From Salipaludibacillus keqinensis (GTDB taxonomy: Bacteria; Bacillota; Bacilli; Bacillales; Salisediminibacteriaceae): 64,000 nt of DNA. The first letter of the stretch is position 1. Every line of letters begins with the position of its first letter. Positions 56,308 to 64,000 of the stretch are shown here, one piece after another. Under the pieces are notes generated by a model, which did no database searches, had not been told where the DNA came from, and was given only the letters and a program-made list of their open reading frames with translations. Location of the stretch: positions 62,001 through 126,000 of the forward strand of contig NZ_PDOD01000002.1 in NCBI RefSeq assembly GCF_003226325.1. Direction: 5' to 3'. Made by a program: the position numbers and the translations under genes.

Positions 56308-57864
56308 CGCATACTCCACTGCCCTTGTTTCACGAATCACAGTCACTTTAATATGACCAGGGTAGTCAAGTTCATCTTCAATTTTCTTCGTAATGTCTCT
56401 TGCAAGTCGGTATGAATCTTCATCCGTAATGGAATCAGGCTTGACCATAATTCGGACTTCGCGACCCGCTTGAATAGCATAAGTCTTCTCTACACCTTCA
56501 AAGGATTCAGAGATTTCTTCTAACTTCTCAAGACGTTTAATATACGTTTCTAGCGTTTCACGTCTTGCTCCTGGACGAGCGGCTGATAAAGCATCAGCTG
56601 CTGCCACTAATGTAGCAATGACAGAAGTAGCTTCTGTGTCTCCGTGGTGTGATGCAATACTGTTTATTACAACTGGATGTTCTTTGTATTTTGTTCCTAA
56701 TTCAACACCAATTTCAACATGGCTTCCTTCCACTTCATGGTCAATAGCCTTACCTAAGTCATGTAACAGACCGGCTCTTCGGGCTAATTGCACATCTTCA
56801 CCTAACTCTGCAGCCATGATCCCACTTAAGTGAGCAACTTCCACAGAGTGTTTTAGTACATTTTGACCATAGCTTGTACGGAATTTTAACCTACCCAAAA
56901 TTTTAATTAAATCAGGGTGAAGATTGTGAATTCCCATTTCAAACGTAGTCTGTTCACCATATTCACGGATTAACTCGTCAACTTCTCTTCTTGCCTTATC
57001 AACTGTTTCTTCAATACGAGCCGGGTGAATTCGACCATCTTGGACAAGCTTTTCAAGAGTCGTCTTCGCAATTTCTCTGCGAATCGGATCAAAACCAGAC
57101 AAAATCACTGCTTCTGGTGTATCATCAATAATTAAATCGATTCCAGTTAGCGTCTCTAAAGCTCGGATGTTTCGACCTTCTCTACCGATAATTCGACCTT
57201 TCATCTCATCATTCGGTAAATTGACTACAGAGACAGTTGTTTCTGCAACGTGGTCAGCTGCACATCTTTGAATAGATAATGAAAGAATTTCTTTCGCTTT
57301 TTTGTCTGCCTCTTCTTTTGCTCTCATAATAGATTCCTTGACGAGAACAGCCTTTTCATGTGTTAACTCGTTTTCCACTGTTTGCATAATGATTTCTTTT
57401 GCTTCATCTTTGGAAAATCCTGAAATTCTTTCTAATTCTAATTGTTGTTGATTCACTAGCTCCTCGACTTTGCTATTCATCTCGTCGATATCATGCTGAC
57501 GTTTCGACAATCGCTCTTCACGTCTTTCAAGAGTCTCTTCCTTTTTGTCCAACGTTTCACTTTTTCGATCCAAAACTTCTTCTTTTTGAACCAACCGGTT
57601 CTCTTGCTTCTGAATATCGTTTCTGCGATCACGGACTTCTTTTTCCGCTTCTGATCGAAGCTTGTGAGCTTCGTCTTTAGCTTCTAAAATCGCTTCTTTC
57701 TTACTGGAATCCGCTTCACGTTTAGCATCTTCAATCGTTTGACGAGCTAAAGCCTCCGCACTGGAGATTTTGGCTTCTGCGATAGATTTGCGAACGAAGT
57801 ATCCAACCAAGACACCGATTACTACAGTGAATAGCAAAATGAGGACTTGTACGATCAGATCCAA
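56302..57864 (-). CDS. rny: Ribonuclease Y
   Basis: A 520-residue membrane-anchored endoribonuclease that starts the decay and processing of many mRNAs. An N-terminal helix (about residues 4-23) anchors it; residues about 25-200 are a long charged coiled coil; a KH domain follows ([19 protein letters not shown]); and the HD catalytic domain has [12 protein letters not shown]. The start is TTG 57864 with GAGGAGG upstream. RicA in the same window is its known specificity partner. Confidence 0.97.
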   Translation of the reverse strand: MDLIVQVLILLFTVVIGVLVGYFVRKSIAEAKISSAEALARQTIEDAKREADSSKKEAILEAKDEAHKLRSEAEKEVRDRRNDIQKQENRLVQKEEVLDRKSETLDKKEETLERREERLSKRQHDIDEMNSKVEELVNQQQLELERISGFSKDEAKEIIMQTVENELTHEKAVLVKESIMRAKEEADKKAKEILSLSIQRCAADHVAETTVSVVNLPNDEMKGRIIGREGRNIRALETLTGIDLIIDDTPEAVILSGFDPIRREIAKTTLEKLVQDGRIHPARIEETVDKARREVDELIREYGEQTTFEMGIHNLHPDLIKILGRLKFRTSYGQNVLKHSVEVAHLSGIMAAELGEDVQLARRAGLLHDLGKAIDHEVEGSHVEIGVELGTKYKEHPVVINSIASHHGDTEATSVIATLVAAADALSAARPGARRETLETYIKRLEKLEEISESFEGVEKTYAIQAGREVRIMVKPDSITDEDSYRLARDITKKIEDELDYPGHIKVTVIRETRAVEYAK

Positions 57865-58386
57865 GACTGATTCACCTCCTCATGCTATTTCTTTGTTAGA
57901 ACATAGTTCATTTCGTTTCAAGTTCATCAATTCATAAATAAAGCATTCACACATCCAGCACAACTGAAAATAAACAGTCGTTTAATGCAGTATTCTCACT
58001 AATTGTATGTCTCATTATTCATATTGTCAAGCATTGGTAAGGCTTGAAACCTATCAATATTCTCTATTACTACAGAGAAAATACCTATGTCATGGAACAA
58101 ATGAAGAATGCTCCCTATAGTGGAAAATCAAGGTGCTATTCATCGGTATAGTTCAGTGGAGTGAGATTTATCTCGGAATACGAAGTTCATCTACCTCTAT
58201 TCCCCTTACACATCCGGTTCTTTTCTACTCCGTTCATATGCCTTAAAAGTTTTTTAGCTATAGAAAAGACGAATTTTCTTTTGCCTACTTTTTGGAATGT
58301 CCCGCCCTCCTTATCGTGAGTATAGAGCGGTTATGTCGCAAATCCCTGCGAGTGACTTAGGCAGAACGAAATTATGAATGACAAAA
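57865..58386. other. Long intergenic stretch between recA and rny
   Basis: About 520 bp with no gene I can support on either strand. In B. subtilis pbpX lies here; no pbpX-like remnant is readable. It should hold the rny promoter. Confidence 0.45.
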
Positions 58387-58422
58387 CAAAAGATCTCAAA
58401 CATTCTTTCGTTTGAGATCTTT
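58387..58422 (-). terminator. Terminator of recA
   Basis: AAAAGATCTCAAAC/GTTTGAGATCTTTT perfect stem with 8-nt loop; T-tract on the minus strand, 10 bp after the recA stop. Confidence 0.9.
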
Positions 58423-58431
58423 TATTAGGAC

Positions 58432-59472
58432 TTATTTAAGATCTAACGGAAGGTCTTCTTCAGGTACATCAATTACTTCTTGACCTGGAACTAATCCGTG
58501 GTATTCTCGAACTTTGTTTTCAATTTCATTTGATATTTCTGTGTTCTCTTTAAGGAATTGCTTTGCATTTTCTCTTCCTTGACCCATGCGTTCTTCATTA
58601 TAAGAGTACCAAGCGCCACTTTTCTGGACAATATCCAACTCAGAAGCAATGTCTAGAATAGAACCTTCTTTTGAAATTCCTAGTCCGTACATGATATCTA
58701 CTTCAGCCGTTCTAAATGGAGGGGCCACTTTATTTTTTACGACTTTTAACTTCGTTTTGTTCCCCATGATGTCATTTCCTTGTTTTAGGGCTTCAGCTCT
58801 TCTTACTTCTAAACGAACAGAAGAATAGAACTTAAGTGCTCGTCCACCAGGAGTTGTTTCTGGGTTACCAAACATCACGCCCACTTTTTCACGGATTTGG
58901 TTAATAAACACTACGATCGTTTTAGATTTACTTACGGCACCTGAGAGTTTTCGAAGAGCTTGAGACATCAGTCTTGCCTGAAGACCTACGTGGCTATCTC
59001 CCATTTCCCCTTCAATCTCTGCTTTTGGTACAAGGGCTGCTACAGAGTCAACGATAACAATATCGATGGCGCCACTTCTTACAAGGGCTTCAGCAATTTC
59101 CAAAGCTTGCTCCCCTGTGTCAGGCTGAGATAATAAAAGTTCATCGATGTTTACACCTAAATTTTGAGCATAAACGGGATCTAAAGCATGCTCCGCGTCA
59201 ATAAATGCTGCTTGACCGCCATTTCTCTGAACCGCTGCAATCGCATGAAGTGAGACCGTCGTCTTACCTGAAGATTCCGGACCATATATTTCAATGACTC
59301 GGCCACGTGGGTACCCACCAACACCAAGGGCAATGTCCAATGCTAGCGTTCCACTTGAGATTGTTGAAACTCGGTAGTCTGCCTGTTCCCCTAATTTCAT
59401 AATGGAGCCTTTACCGAACTGCTTTTCAATTTGTTTCAAAGCCATATCTAGTGCTTGTTTTCTATCTGACAT
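58432..59472 (-). CDS. recA: Recombinase RecA
   Basis: A 346-residue recombinase that forms filaments on single-stranded DNA, drives strand exchange and activates LexA cleavage. Walker A is GPESSGKTT, Walker B ends [12 protein letters not shown], and loop regions [20 protein letters not shown] are seen in part as [25 protein letters not shown] precedes the ATG. It has its own strong promoter with a LexA box and is separated from the helicase gene upstream by a terminator. Confidence 0.99.
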   Translation of the reverse strand: MSDRKQALDMALKQIEKQFGKGSIMKLGEQADYRVSTISSGTLALDIALGVGGYPRGRVIEIYGPESSGKTTVSLHAIAAVQRNGGQAAFIDAEHALDPVYAQNLGVNIDELLLSQPDTGEQALEIAEALVRSGAIDIVIVDSVAALVPKAEIEGEMGDSHVGLQARLMSQALRKLSGAVSKSKTIVVFINQIREKVGVMFGNPETTPGGRALKFYSSVRLEVRRAEALKQGNDIMGNKTKLKVVKNKVAPPFRTAEVDIMYGLGISKEGSILDIASELDIVQKSGAWYSYNEERMGQGRENAKQFLKENTEISNEIENKVREYHGLVPGQEVIDVPEEDLPLDLK

Positions 59473-59539
59473 TTACACTCTCTCCTTTATATATCTATTA
59501 ACTCTTTCATAAACTATGATTAAGAAATTGACGATACTA

Positions 59540-59588
59540 CAAACATCCGTTCGCTTATTATTATAGACGGAAAAATCCGCCTTGTCAA
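59540..59588 (-). promoter_or_regulatory. recA promoter with LexA box
   Basis: TTGACA (59588-59583), 17 bp, TATAAT (59565-59560): a perfect sigma-A consensus. CGAACGGATGTTTG (59553-59540), a LexA box with one core mismatch, lies just downstream of the -10. Confidence 0.9.
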
Positions 59589-59604
59589 AGGGAAAGGCGG
59601 ATTT
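59573..59604 (-). terminator. Terminator of the helicase gene, overlapping the recA -35 and spacer
   Basis: AAATCCGCCTT/AAGGCGGATTT stem with a 10-nt loop and TTTTTCC tail on the minus strand, about 75 bp after the helicase stop. The recA -35 lies in its loop and right arm. Confidence 0.75.
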
Positions 59605-59679
59605 ATTTTTACTGTCTTAATGTATGATGTTGTCAGGACTGCCTAGCCGTCTATTTACGTCTGGAATTCGTGCTAGTAA

Positions 59680-61263
59680 CTACTTTCTTTTAGGACGAGG
59701 TTTAGCTGGCTCCAGATTAATTCTCGCACCGTTAACACGAGAATACTTCAATCCTTCATAAACAAATGGAGCAACTTCTTGAGGAACTTCCATGAATGTG
59801 AAATTCTCAAAGATATCTACTCTGCCAACAGTTTTCGGATTAATTCCTACTAATCTTGTTACTTCATCAACAAGGATTTTCGGAGAAAGATTCACATTTC
59901 GGCCAACATTAATAAAGAAACGTGTCATGCCTTTTTGGGCACCGGTTTCGCCAAAATCATACCCATCATCGTTCATATCGTCTCTGCTATAAAAGGCTAA
60001 TTTCATAAGAGATGTGACGACTTTTTCCGGAGAATACTGATCTAATAAATCAGCTACTAATGAATCGTACAAACTTACTTCCTCGTCATCATTTTCAATG
60101 AGGTCGATAATTTGCCCTTTCCAAACGTGTTGTTGTTTCTCCACCACTTCTTCAACCGATGGCAGGTTACGAGATGGGATCGTCATTTTAATTTCCGCTT
60201 CAATGGAGCGAAGGTGTTTCATTTCTCTAGGTGTTACAAGCGTTAAAGCCATCCCGTCTCGTCCGGCACGTCCTGTTCGCCCAATTCGGTGAACATAGCT
60301 TTCCGGATCTTGTGGAATATCATAATTAATGACGTGACTTACGTTTTGAACATCTATACCACGGGCTGCTACATCCGTAGCGATTAAGAATTCAACAGAG
60401 GAGTCGCGGAATTTTTTCATGACCATATCCCGTTGTGACTGGGTTAAATCACCGTGGAGTCCATCAGCCATATATCCTCTAGCTTGGAGAGCTTCCGTTA
60501 GTTCTGCTACACCTTTTTTCGTTCGGCAGAAAATAATGCCTAAATCAATGGTTTCGCTATCAATCACTCTGCAAAGAGAATCTAATTTATTCTTTTCTAA
60601 AACTTTGTAATACACTTGGTTAATTGATGGCGCCGTAACTTCACCTTTACTGATTGTTACGTGTTTAGGTTGATTCATGTACTTATTTGATAACTTTCGA
60701 ATAGCCGGAGGCATGGTTGCAGAGAAAAGCATCGTCTGCCGATTACGGTTCACTTGTTGAAGAATCTTTTCGATATCCTCAACAAAGCCCATATCCAACA
60801 TTTCATCTGCTTCATCTAAAATCAATGTATGAACGTTTTGTAATTTCAATGTTCGTCGATTTAAATGGTCTAAAATTCGGCCCGGAGTTCCCACAACAAT
60901 TTCTACACCACGTGTTAACGATTTAATTTGTTGTCCGATCGATTGACCGCCATATACAGGTAATGTTTTCACATTTTTAAATTTTGACAGCTTTTGAAGT
61001 TCCCCAGCAACTTGAATGGCTAACTCTCTGGTCGGCGTTAAGATCAACGATTGTACATGTTTCTCGTTCGTGATGTGCTCTAATAGGGGAATACCAAAAG
61101 CTGCTGTCTTTCCAGTGCCTGTCTGGGCTTGACCTATCACATCATGTTTGTTCAAAATTTGCGGAATGATTTTCTCTTGAATAGGAGAGGGAGCTTCGAA
61201 GCCCATTTCTTTTATTGCTTTTTTAATGTCATTGGATACTTGAAAATCTTCAAATTTCATCAT
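59680..61263 (-). CDS. DEAD-box RNA helicase with DbpA-type C-terminal RNA-binding domain (CsdA/DeaD-like)
   Basis: A 527-residue helicase for remodelling RNA, probably in ribosome assembly or cold adaptation. Motifs seen: AQTGTGKTAAFGIP (I), PTRELAIQ (Ia), DEADEMLDMGF (II), FSATMP (III), ATDVAARGIDVQ (V) and HRIGRTGRAGRDG (VI). Residues about 430-515 form the DbpA/CsdA RNA-binding domain (TRFFINVGRNVNLSPK .. TFMEVPQEVA), and the tail is basic. It starts 2 bp after cinA and is in that operon; this gene is not found between cinA and recA in B. subtilis. Confidence 0.93.
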   Translation of the reverse strand: MMKFEDFQVSNDIKKAIKEMGFEAPSPIQEKIIPQILNKHDVIGQAQTGTGKTAAFGIPLLEHITNEKHVQSLILTPTRELAIQVAGELQKLSKFKNVKTLPVYGGQSIGQQIKSLTRGVEIVVGTPGRILDHLNRRTLKLQNVHTLILDEADEMLDMGFVEDIEKILQQVNRNRQTMLFSATMPPAIRKLSNKYMNQPKHVTISKGEVTAPSINQVYYKVLEKNKLDSLCRVIDSETIDLGIIFCRTKKGVAELTEALQARGYMADGLHGDLTQSQRDMVMKKFRDSSVEFLIATDVAARGIDVQNVSHVINYDIPQDPESYVHRIGRTGRAGRDGMALTLVTPREMKHLRSIEAEIKMTIPSRNLPSVEEVVEKQQHVWKGQIIDLIENDDEEVSLYDSLVADLLDQYSPEKVVTSLMKLAFYSRDDMNDDGYDFGETGAQKGMTRFFINVGRNVNLSPKILVDEVTRLVGINPKTVGRVDIFENFTFMEVPQEVAPFVYEGLKYSRVNGARINLEPAKPRPKRK

Positions 61264-61265
61264 TT

Positions 61266-62516
61266 CTATTCATCCACCTTTTCCTTACGTAAGCATTGAA
61301 TTAAATAATAAAGTCCGTATTTCACAGAACGTTGCCGGATATTATCACGGCTTCCTGCAAGTTGAAGCTCGTATGAGACAACACGGTTCTTCGTTGCAAT
61401 CCCAATGAATACATGACCTGGCTCATGCCCATCATGACTATCCGGCCCTGCTACACCCGTAAAGCTAATCCCTATATCACTGTTCAGTTTTTGTTTAATA
61501 TTAGCAGCTAACGTTTTAGCACAAACGGAACTGACGGCTCCGTGACGCTCAAAAATCTCCTGAGATACAGACAATTCTGATTCCTTCACTGCATTACTAT
61601 AACATATTACAGCGCCGGCAAAAACAGTTGATGCACCTGCAAGATCAGTTAATGTCGTGGAAAATAATCCACCTGTTAAACTTTCAGCAACTGCTAGGGT
61701 TTGCTTCGTATCATGTAATTCCTGTTGTAAGATAAGAGAAAGAGTCTGATCATCTTCACCGTAATAATAGTTTCCCAGTCGCTCAAGGATTTTAGATTTA
61801 AGGTTTTCTAATAACACGTCATTTTCCTTTTGATCTTGACCTTTGACAGTTAAGCGAAGAGTAATCTCCCCTTCAGAAGCAAGAGGAGCGATGGTTGGAC
61901 TCGTCTGGTTCTCAATAAGATCGTCCAGTTTCTCCACTAGTTGGGACTCACCAATATCAAAAAACCTTAGTACTTTTGACTGAATTTGCTCCGCTGTTGA
62001 TAATTGTTTTTTCAAGTACGGAATCGCATAATTTTTCACCATTGGTATCATTTCATTTGGAGGTCCTGGCAGCAGAACGATCGTTTTCCCATCTAGTTCC
62101 ACAACGAGACCGCAAGCCAGCCCATGATCATTCGGAAGGATCTTAGCCCCTTCCAGAACCATCGCTTGCTTACGGTTATTATCAGTCATTACTTGGCGAC
62201 GTTTCGCAAAGAAAGACTGAATCCTTTTTTCAGTAGCTTCATCATAAACTAGATCTTTATTTATCACTTTAGCTATCGTTTCTTTCGTTAAATCATCTTT
62301 CGTTGGCCCAAGTCCACCAGTGAACACTAGTAAATCTGAACGTTCCAAGCCTGATCTTACTACATCCGCTAGACGATGAGGGTTATCCCCCACAACTACA
62401 TGATGATAAACATTGACCCCTATAGATGATAAGTCTTCTGATAAATACGTTGCATTAGAATTTTGGATCTGTCCAAGAAGTAATTCTGAACCTACTGCAA
62501 TAATCTCAGCATTCAT
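61266..62516 (-). CDS. cinA: Competence/damage-inducible protein CinA
   Basis: A 416-residue two-domain protein: an N-terminal MoCF-like domain (TGGLGPTKDDLTKETIA, PGPPNEM) and a C-terminal CinA domain of the NMN-amidohydrolase family (VAESLTGGLFSTTLTD, GVAGPDSHDG). In several species it hydrolyses ADP-ribose and NMN, and it is co-expressed with recA in competent cells. GAGAAGGGA precedes the ATG. It follows pgsA by 23 bp. Confidence 0.95.
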   Translation of the reverse strand: MNAEIIAVGSELLLGQIQNSNATYLSEDLSSIGVNVYHHVVVGDNPHRLADVVRSGLERSDLLVFTGGLGPTKDDLTKETIAKVINKDLVYDEATEKRIQSFFAKRRQVMTDNNRKQAMVLEGAKILPNDHGLACGLVVELDGKTIVLLPGPPNEMIPMVKNYAIPYLKKQLSTAEQIQSKVLRFFDIGESQLVEKLDDLIENQTSPTIAPLASEGEITLRLTVKGQDQKENDVLLENLKSKILERLGNYYYGEDDQTLSLILQQELHDTKQTLAVAESLTGGLFSTTLTDLAGASTVFAGAVICYSNAVKESELSVSQEIFERHGAVSSVCAKTLAANIKQKLNSDIGISFTGVAGPDSHDGHEPGHVFIGIATKNRVVSYELQLAGSRDNIRQRSVKYGLYYLIQCLRKEKVDE

Positions 62517-62539
62517 GTCGTTTCGTCCCTTCTCCGAAA

Positions 62540-63118
62540 TTAAATCGATTTATTAAGGACGTGTTTATTTTTAATGAAATAATCCACACCTGAAAAAATG
62601 GTCAAGATCACGGCTACATAAATCATGAACGTATCAAAGGGGAGCGAAACCATTTCAAATACAATATTATGTAACAAAATAGCTGCTGCAGCAACAATTT
62701 GGCTGACTGTTTTCCATTTCCCCCACACGCTGGCCGCAATCACTTCTCCTTCACCTGAAGCAACAAGGCGAAGTCCAGTGACGGCAAATTCACGGCTTAA
62801 AATAACTACTGCCGCCCAAGCTGGAAACATATCCAATCCTACTAATGAAATAAAAGCAGCGGTAATTAACAATTTATCCGCTAAAGGATCGAGAAATTTA
62901 CCCATATTTGTAACAAGGTTATATTTACGTGCATAATAACCGTCTAACCAATCTGTCGCGGCGGCAATTATGAAAATGATTGCAGCGATAAAGTGGTGGA
63001 CCGGGATTTCTGCCCCAAGTAACCCCAGCTCTCCCCATTGAAAAGGGATTAGGAGAAAAATCATAAATATCGGAATGAGGATAATTCTAGAGATGGTAAT
63101 TTGATTTGGTATATTCAC
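62540..63118 (-). CDS. pgsA: CDP-diacylglycerol-glycerol-3-phosphate 3-phosphatidyltransferase PgsA
   Basis: A 192-residue integral membrane enzyme that makes phosphatidylglycerophosphate, the committed step to phosphatidylglycerol. The CDP-alcohol phosphotransferase motif D-G-x2-A-R-x8-G-x3-D-x3-D is complete: DGYYARKYNLVTNMGKFLD and the final PLAD. Four to five hydrophobic helices are present. The start is GTG 63118 with AGGAGG upstream. Between rodZ and cinA, as in B. subtilis. Confidence 0.97.
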   Translation of the reverse strand: MNIPNQITISRIILIPIFMIFLLIPFQWGELGLLGAEIPVHHFIAAIIFIIAAATDWLDGYYARKYNLVTNMGKFLDPLADKLLITAAFISLVGLDMFPAWAAVVILSREFAVTGLRLVASGEGEVIAASVWGKWKTVSQIVAAAAILLHNIVFEMVSLPFDTFMIYVAVILTIFSGVDYFIKNKHVLNKSI

Positions 63119-63399
63119 TTTGAACCTCCTAACTTAATCGTGTTTCCCTTGTTATGTATGAGACCTATTTAATTTTATCAAAAAGACTAACATATTGCGA
63201 ATAGTAGCTTGGAAAAATAATCAAAAATCTCCTTCTCTATTCTCTTTAGTAGCCTAAATCAGTTACCTGTTTTTCGATTGATGATTTGTTATCACTTCCG
63301 TAAAGAGGTTGCAGTTCGTCCGAGAAAAGAAGTCTTTGCAATCTGGATTAAGACAAGAATCCATTCAATTATCGCGCCCTGTGCATCATAAAAGGAAAG
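63119..63399. other. Intergenic stretch upstream of pgsA
   Basis: No supportable gene. It should hold the pgsA promoter; I could not fix it. Confidence 0.35.
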
Positions 63400-63432
63400 A
63401 AAAAGCAGCCCTTAAATGAAAGAGCTGCCTTA
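63400..63432 (-). terminator. Terminator of rodZ
   Basis: AGGCAGCTCTT/AAGGGCTGCTT stem with G-U pairs (63404-63432), TTTTTCTTTCC tail on the minus strand, 12 bp after the rodZ stop. Confidence 0.75.
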
Positions 63433-63443
63433 AAAGATGTGAA

Positions 63444-64000
63444 TCAAGAATCACTGTTTTGAATGATAATGTATTGACGATGATCGTCAGAAGAATATTC
63501 TAGTAGTTCCTCATTTACATACAATTCTGCGGTTCGAACATTCCCCATATTAAAAGTAACTTCTGACTCCTCTGAAAAATCGAAACTTTCTTGATCTCCA
63601 TCTGAGTGAGTTCCTTGGTGAAGCTCATCCCCATCTCCGTTCGTGATAGCTAGCCAGCTATCGCCAGTAAACTCCATTGTCACCTCGAAAGACTCAGCAT
63701 CACTTAAATTATAAGTGGACCTGTTCCCTTCGGTTCCTTCCAATGATAACGTCTGTTCTGCTGGTTCTTCGTCTTCTTCATTGTTTGCATTTTCATTTTC
63801 CGGTTCTTCATTTGTTCCATTTTCATTACTATTTGCATTATTATCAACGTTTCCGTTGATCACCGGCTCATTTTCTTCTTCCTCATTGTTATTTACTGAG
63901 TCAATCATGTCAATCTCTGACGAACTTTGTGATTCTTCTCTAGACACACCTGCCGAGTCACTGCCGCTATCAAGTCTCATAAACCAAAACGCCGTAGCAA
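63444..64000 (-). CDS. rodZ: RodZ/YmfM-type cell-shape protein, C-terminal part
   Basis: The 3' part of a gene that runs off the right edge; the frame is open to 64000. Visible are the end of a membrane helix (ATAFWFM), then a long Asn/Glu-rich linker of about 65 residues, then a DUF4115-type beta domain (TYNLSDAESFEVTMEFTGDSW to the end). This is the extracytoplasmic part of RodZ, which links MreB to the cell wall machinery; the N-terminal helix-turn-helix lies outside the window. The place next to pgsA matches B. subtilis ymfM. The acidic linker suits a halophile. Confidence 0.82.
   Translation of the reverse strand, partial: ATAFWFMRLDSGSDSAGVSREESQSSSEIDMIDSVNNNEEEENEPVINGNVDNNANSNENGTNEEPENENANNEEDEEPAEQTLSLEGTEGNRSTYNLSDAESFEVTMEFTGDSWLAITNGDGDELHQGTHSDGDQESFDFSEESEVTFNMGNVRTAELYVNEELLEYSSDDHRQYIIIQNSDS

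Noticed and set aside
57865-58386. pbpX remnant between recA and rny
   Set aside because: The position would fit B. subtilis, but no penicillin-binding motif or extended frame could be read in the stretch.

Overview
The window reads as a low-GC, spore-forming member of the Bacillaceae, most like Halobacillus or another moderately halophilic bacillus. The evidence is conserved gene order with Bacillus subtilis (rodZ-pgsA-cinA-recA-rny-ymdB-spoVS; tdh-kbl-miaB-ricA-cotE-mutS-mutL-miaA-hfq-spoVK-hflX-ynbB-glnA; lexA/yneA-yneB-ynzC-tkt-sirA-yneF-ccdC-yneK), sporulation genes (spoVS, cotE, spoVK, sirA), and acidic low-complexity tails on exported proteins. Almost all genes lie on the minus strand. 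The plus-strand exceptions are yneK, lexA, the uvrX/yolD pair, a two-gene hypothetical unit near 29.4 kb and a small membrane protein at 2.1 kb. No tRNA, rRNA, insertion sequence, prophage or CRISPR array was seen.

1-10.8 kb looks accessory. It holds the first 56 codons of an HpaB-type flavin monooxygenase, two MFS exporters (one behind an ArsR-type regulator with a palindrome over its promoter), a methyltransferase gene broken by one in-frame stop, and a second-type methionyl-tRNA synthetase with a methionine T-box leader, followed closely by an aminoglycoside-phosphotransferase-like kinase. A D-Ala-D-Ala carboxypeptidase follows.

11-22.9 kb holds yneK and ccdC, a thioredoxin-like protein with an Lgt-like membrane protein, the csoR-copA-copZ copper operon with its operator, a heterodimeric ABC exporter with an SRPBCC protein, mnmH, yneF and sirA. 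23-29.1 kb holds tkt, ynzC and an SOS cluster: yneA-yneB divergent from lexA, then a LexA-boxed Y-family polymerase with its YolD partner. 29.3-32.3 kb holds small hypothetical genes, a DUF421/DUF4363 pair and an acidic lipoprotein with an internal 150-bp duplication.

32.7-64 kb is the conserved core: glnA (glnR absent from its usual place, but a GlnR/TnrA box present), ynbB, hflX, spoVK, hfq, miaA, an RsmJ-like methyltransferase, mutL, mutS, cotE, an M14-type peptidase, ricA, miaB, kbl, tdh, a 2-oxoacid:ferredoxin oxidoreductase with cre-like sites upstream, spoVS, ymdB, rny, recA, a DEAD-box helicase, cinA, pgsA and the 3' part of rodZ. SOS control links lexA, yneA, uvrX and recA through visible LexA boxes. 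The least explained structures are two intergenic arrays of degenerate repeats phased at 21 bp (about 9.06-9.22 and 13.39-13.58 kb) and the Lgt-like protein in the redox operon.
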